NCBI GenBank assembly: GCA_903813345.2
Contig: CAIIXF020000006.1
Location: forward strand, 4,483,096 to 4,547,095
Length of the DNA stretch: 64,000 nucleotides
Reading direction: 5' to 3'
Origin: Owenia fusiformis
Lineage: Eukaryota > Annelida > Polychaeta > Sabellida > Oweniidae
In this document: positions 61,346 to 64,000 of the stretch, in pieces
Position numbering within the stretch: the first letter of the stretch is position 1
How the letters are laid out: each line of letters opens with the position of its first letter
Made by a program: the position numbers and the translations under genes
Notes under the pieces: generated by a model
What the model was told of the DNA's origin: nothing
What the model saw: the letters and a program-made list of their open reading frames with translations, nothing else
Database searches by the model: none

Positions 61346-64000
61346 GTATGTATATTTAGTCTTATCTGTACTCATGTGGTGCTTGCATATTCGGTGAGGG
61401 TTATGTAATATGTGCATTTAAGATTAAACAGACTACTAGTAAGGTTGTGAAATTAATGTGCAATTTTATTCAACCAAAATCATAGTTACAGTATTCTCAT
61501 TTATTGTACCTTGAAATCTCCTGTTTATATTTTATGTTATTTAACTCCAGTCCTATTGTCTGTGAATTATTCACATTCTGCAAACTTATTTATTTCTATT
61601 GATTGTATATGTCGGCTCTGCAAACTTTCTTATTTCTATTGATTGTACATTGTATATTTATATGGTGTCTTGTAAGCTGATGTCGGCTGATGGGTTTTTT
61701 AACACATGTATTTTACCTGTAATATTTTAGGAAAAACATGTGACACAGAAATAAACTATTATTAAACTAAACTAAAACCATCAATGCCATATACATGTAT
61801 TTATTGATTTACATAGCATGTCCCTGTTTTGCAAACAAACAAACACAATGAAAATATTGCATTATAAAGTGAAGGCTGGATAATCACGTAAACAAAAAGT
61901 GAAAAACTACTTTTCAGTCAAGAAATATGTTATTTATTATGACATAATAGATACAGTATCAGAGTTATTGGCATCTTAGAAGTAGATAGTGGCCATATAG
62001 TGAATCTGTTTTCTCATTTGGTGTTATTTATATTTTTAATATTCCGACTTCTTTAAAACTTGGCAGTCTGACATTGTACATCTGGACTGCTACGCAAAAG
62101 CTTTTGTAGCAAGTAAGAGATCAGCAACACTTGAACCTATGAGGAATAAGAATACCATTTTAAAGTTAACAATGACATCTACATATTATATAATATTCTA
62201 CTCTATATATCTCGAATCAATACATAATTTTGTTATTCTTTGCAAAATGATAATTTAACCTGATCTCAAAACTTACCAATTAATGACTTAACATTTATAT
62301 GTTTTTAAAGTACATGGGTTCAGACTAAATGCAATACCATATTCTGCCATTTCCAAAAACTCTTTTCCAATGCCTCTTGAAGGAGGACACCTCATTTTCA
62401 CGTAATATGTACCAACACACTTGTAACATTCTGATTTATCAGAGTCCCTCTTTACCTAACGCTTTTGAGAGACTCTGATATATCATGAGGCAGAACATGT
62501 TCCTAGCCAGTGCATTCTCCAAGTAAATCAGTGTATATGGAGGAATAAATTAGTGCCTAAGAATGCACCGGCCTGTTTTCCCCTTTGTAAACTTTAATTC
62601 AATGAATTCATTATGTGGAAAACTTTTATTTATCTTGATGGTCCTTGTTTTTATATTGAAAATTAATAACTATGATAATGTTGACATACTTCTCTTCCTT
62701 ATTGTTTTCCAATTTAGAATTTTAAACAATAATTATCATGCAAATGTCAACACTTGGATCATTTGTGAGGGAATTGTGTTTGGTCACACTCATTAGGCTT
62801 TGTCTGGTTATGTAATCATGCAACTGCAGGTAATGCCTTCCCATGATACTCATGGTCAATAGAACTCTGTAAATAATTTAATTGGTCCGTACATTTTAGG
62901 GTTTAAGGAAACATTTATTACAGACAGTATCCCACAGTCTGAACTATTCCAAACAGGCAATCGGCCGTCATCTGCGCCAAGCCCTATTTAGAGAGATTTC
63001 TTTTCCAAATCTCTTTAAAATTTGGCACATCTCGCGCCTTCGCGATACTTTTCGAGATCTCGACCCCGACCTCTTTCTAGTCAAAAGGGGATCCCCTCCA
63101 TGTAGAATGAATATGGCGACCTGAATTTTCTAAAAGGTAAGAAATTCTTCTTCAATTTGGTGTATAGAACGTTGCGATGCTTTGAAAAGAAGTATGTTTT
63201 TGGAGGGTCCGAACAACGAACATAAATTTTGAGTCGATGAGACCAGAGTACGCTGCAAACCATATCTTCAGCGGGCCATTAAACTTTGGTGTTCAAAATG
63301 GTTGAAATTCGTTTCAAAACATATCGTTTTTCGTTAATTTCAAGTAGTTTTGACGGGGCATCAGGTATCTTTCGAGATATATACGAAATAAAACCGATAA
63401 TATGACTTCCGNNNNNNNNNNNNNNNNNNNNNNNTGCCTGCAAAAGGATAGTAAAGGCTGTGGATCCCACAATGCACTTGTAATAATCACAGACCACCTC
63501 ATCTTTTCTCCACAAAAATGGTACTTCAACGAAGTAACGTTCCTTTTCTTGGTGGCATCCTTGCAGGGAAAAAAATATATTTTCGAGTTAGTAAGGTTAA
63601 TGTAAAAAAGATAAAAGGCGGCATTATAGAAATATGTTGATAAAACAAAACATCAAAAAGTATGAACAGTTACAAGAAACAAACCTCAAAAGCAGCACTG
63701 AACAAATGAAAGAGATTTCATAATCCAAAACTACAAGATTTTATATTTATAATATTTAAATAACTTACGTGAATTAATAGTTTTTCCTGATGCTGAGAAA
63801 TATTAAGATTCCTCATATTTAGCTGTAAAAAATATCTTAGATCAGGAAAACAAAAAATATTTATTATATACCTGTGACAGGTTTTCACCAAAAATAATAT
63901 GAAATATTAGTTTTATTATTTTATGATTTTATGATTTGTGGTGCAATATATACAGGGGTTTTATTAGCAGCAGGCAACAGGCGACAATTTTCACCTGTTG
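61346..64000. other. SCYL2 intron 14 and beyond, no exon recognised
   Basis: No sequence resembling the SCYL2 C-terminal region is seen. A GC-richer stretch with CGCG-containing words lies at about 62960-63130, of unknown meaning. A 23-base gap of N is at 63412-63434. Confidence 0.4.
63412..63434. other. Assembly gap
   Basis: Twenty-three N bases. Open frames that cross it are meaningless. Confidence 1.

Noticed and set aside
61735-61758. Possible extra SCYL2 terminal exon after TATTTTAG
   Set aside because: It would add only seven codons before a stop and removes the conserved C-terminal region; the sequence looks like chance.
63279-63605. Open frames spanning the N gap
   Set aside because: They depend on undefined bases.

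Overview
The window is AT-rich metazoan nuclear DNA, most likely from a marine invertebrate; a lophotrochozoan such as a mollusc or brachiopod is my best guess. The evidence is multi-exon genes with GT-AG introns, clear orthologues of animal genes, a fibrinogen-related protein, many small inverted-repeat transposons and a gypsy-type LTR retrotransposon. There is no operon organisation, and most long open frames outside the exons are chance or repeat-derived. A 23-base assembly gap lies at 63412-63434.

Five genes can be assembled by following reading frame and intron phase. (1) 661-3512 (+): 3' part of a fibrinogen-related (FReD) gene, broken in its last exon by a 14-base duplication. (2) 10745-6414 (-): an FKBP4/FKBP52-type immunophilin in 8 coding exons with two alternative last exons. 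(3) 20488-36027 (+): ACSS3, a mitochondrial short-chain acyl-CoA synthetase, 16 coding exons, 688 codons, with two homologous alternative last exons. (4) 45777-41596 (-): TRAF6, 5 coding exons, 562 codons. (5) 53527-61345 and beyond (+): SCYL2, a SCY1-like pseudokinase, 14 coding exons seen, including a duplicated, frame-enforced mutually exclusive exon pair; its C-terminus runs past the window. FKBP4 and ACSS3 are divergent, ACSS3 and TRAF6 convergent, TRAF6 and SCYL2 divergent. The genes belong to unrelated pathways (Hsp90 co-chaperone, propionate/acetate activation, innate immune signalling, clathrin/endosomal traffic, lectin-like recognition), so the layout is ordinary linkage, not a functional cluster.

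The most unusual feature is a 3.5 kb tandem array (about 23072-26616) in ACSS3. The 3' part of the exon encoding the adenylate-forming P-loop, its 5' splice site and the start of the following intron are repeated 24 times with a unit of about 148 bp, with a higher-order period of 888 bp. The same gene has a run of repeated acceptor-like motifs in front of exon 13 and a short repeat in front of its distal last exon. SCYL2 has a partial duplicate of exon 7 including its acceptor. Repeat expansion across exon-intron borders is thus a theme of this locus.

Mobile DNA: a 5.96 kb gypsy-like element at 12097-18057 with 1257-bp LTRs that look identical, a 4-bp target duplication, primer-binding site and polypurine tract, but only a decayed pol fragment; a 1.0 kb Tc1/mariner-like non-autonomous element in a FReD intron; inverted-repeat elements at 28784-31540, 48729-50395, 10037-10378, 50567-50829 and 50847-51083; and several very short elements with CAGGGTG-like ends. 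Minisatellites lie at 36510-37810 (31 bp, probably in the ACSS3 3' UTR), 58789-59085 and 41050-41320.
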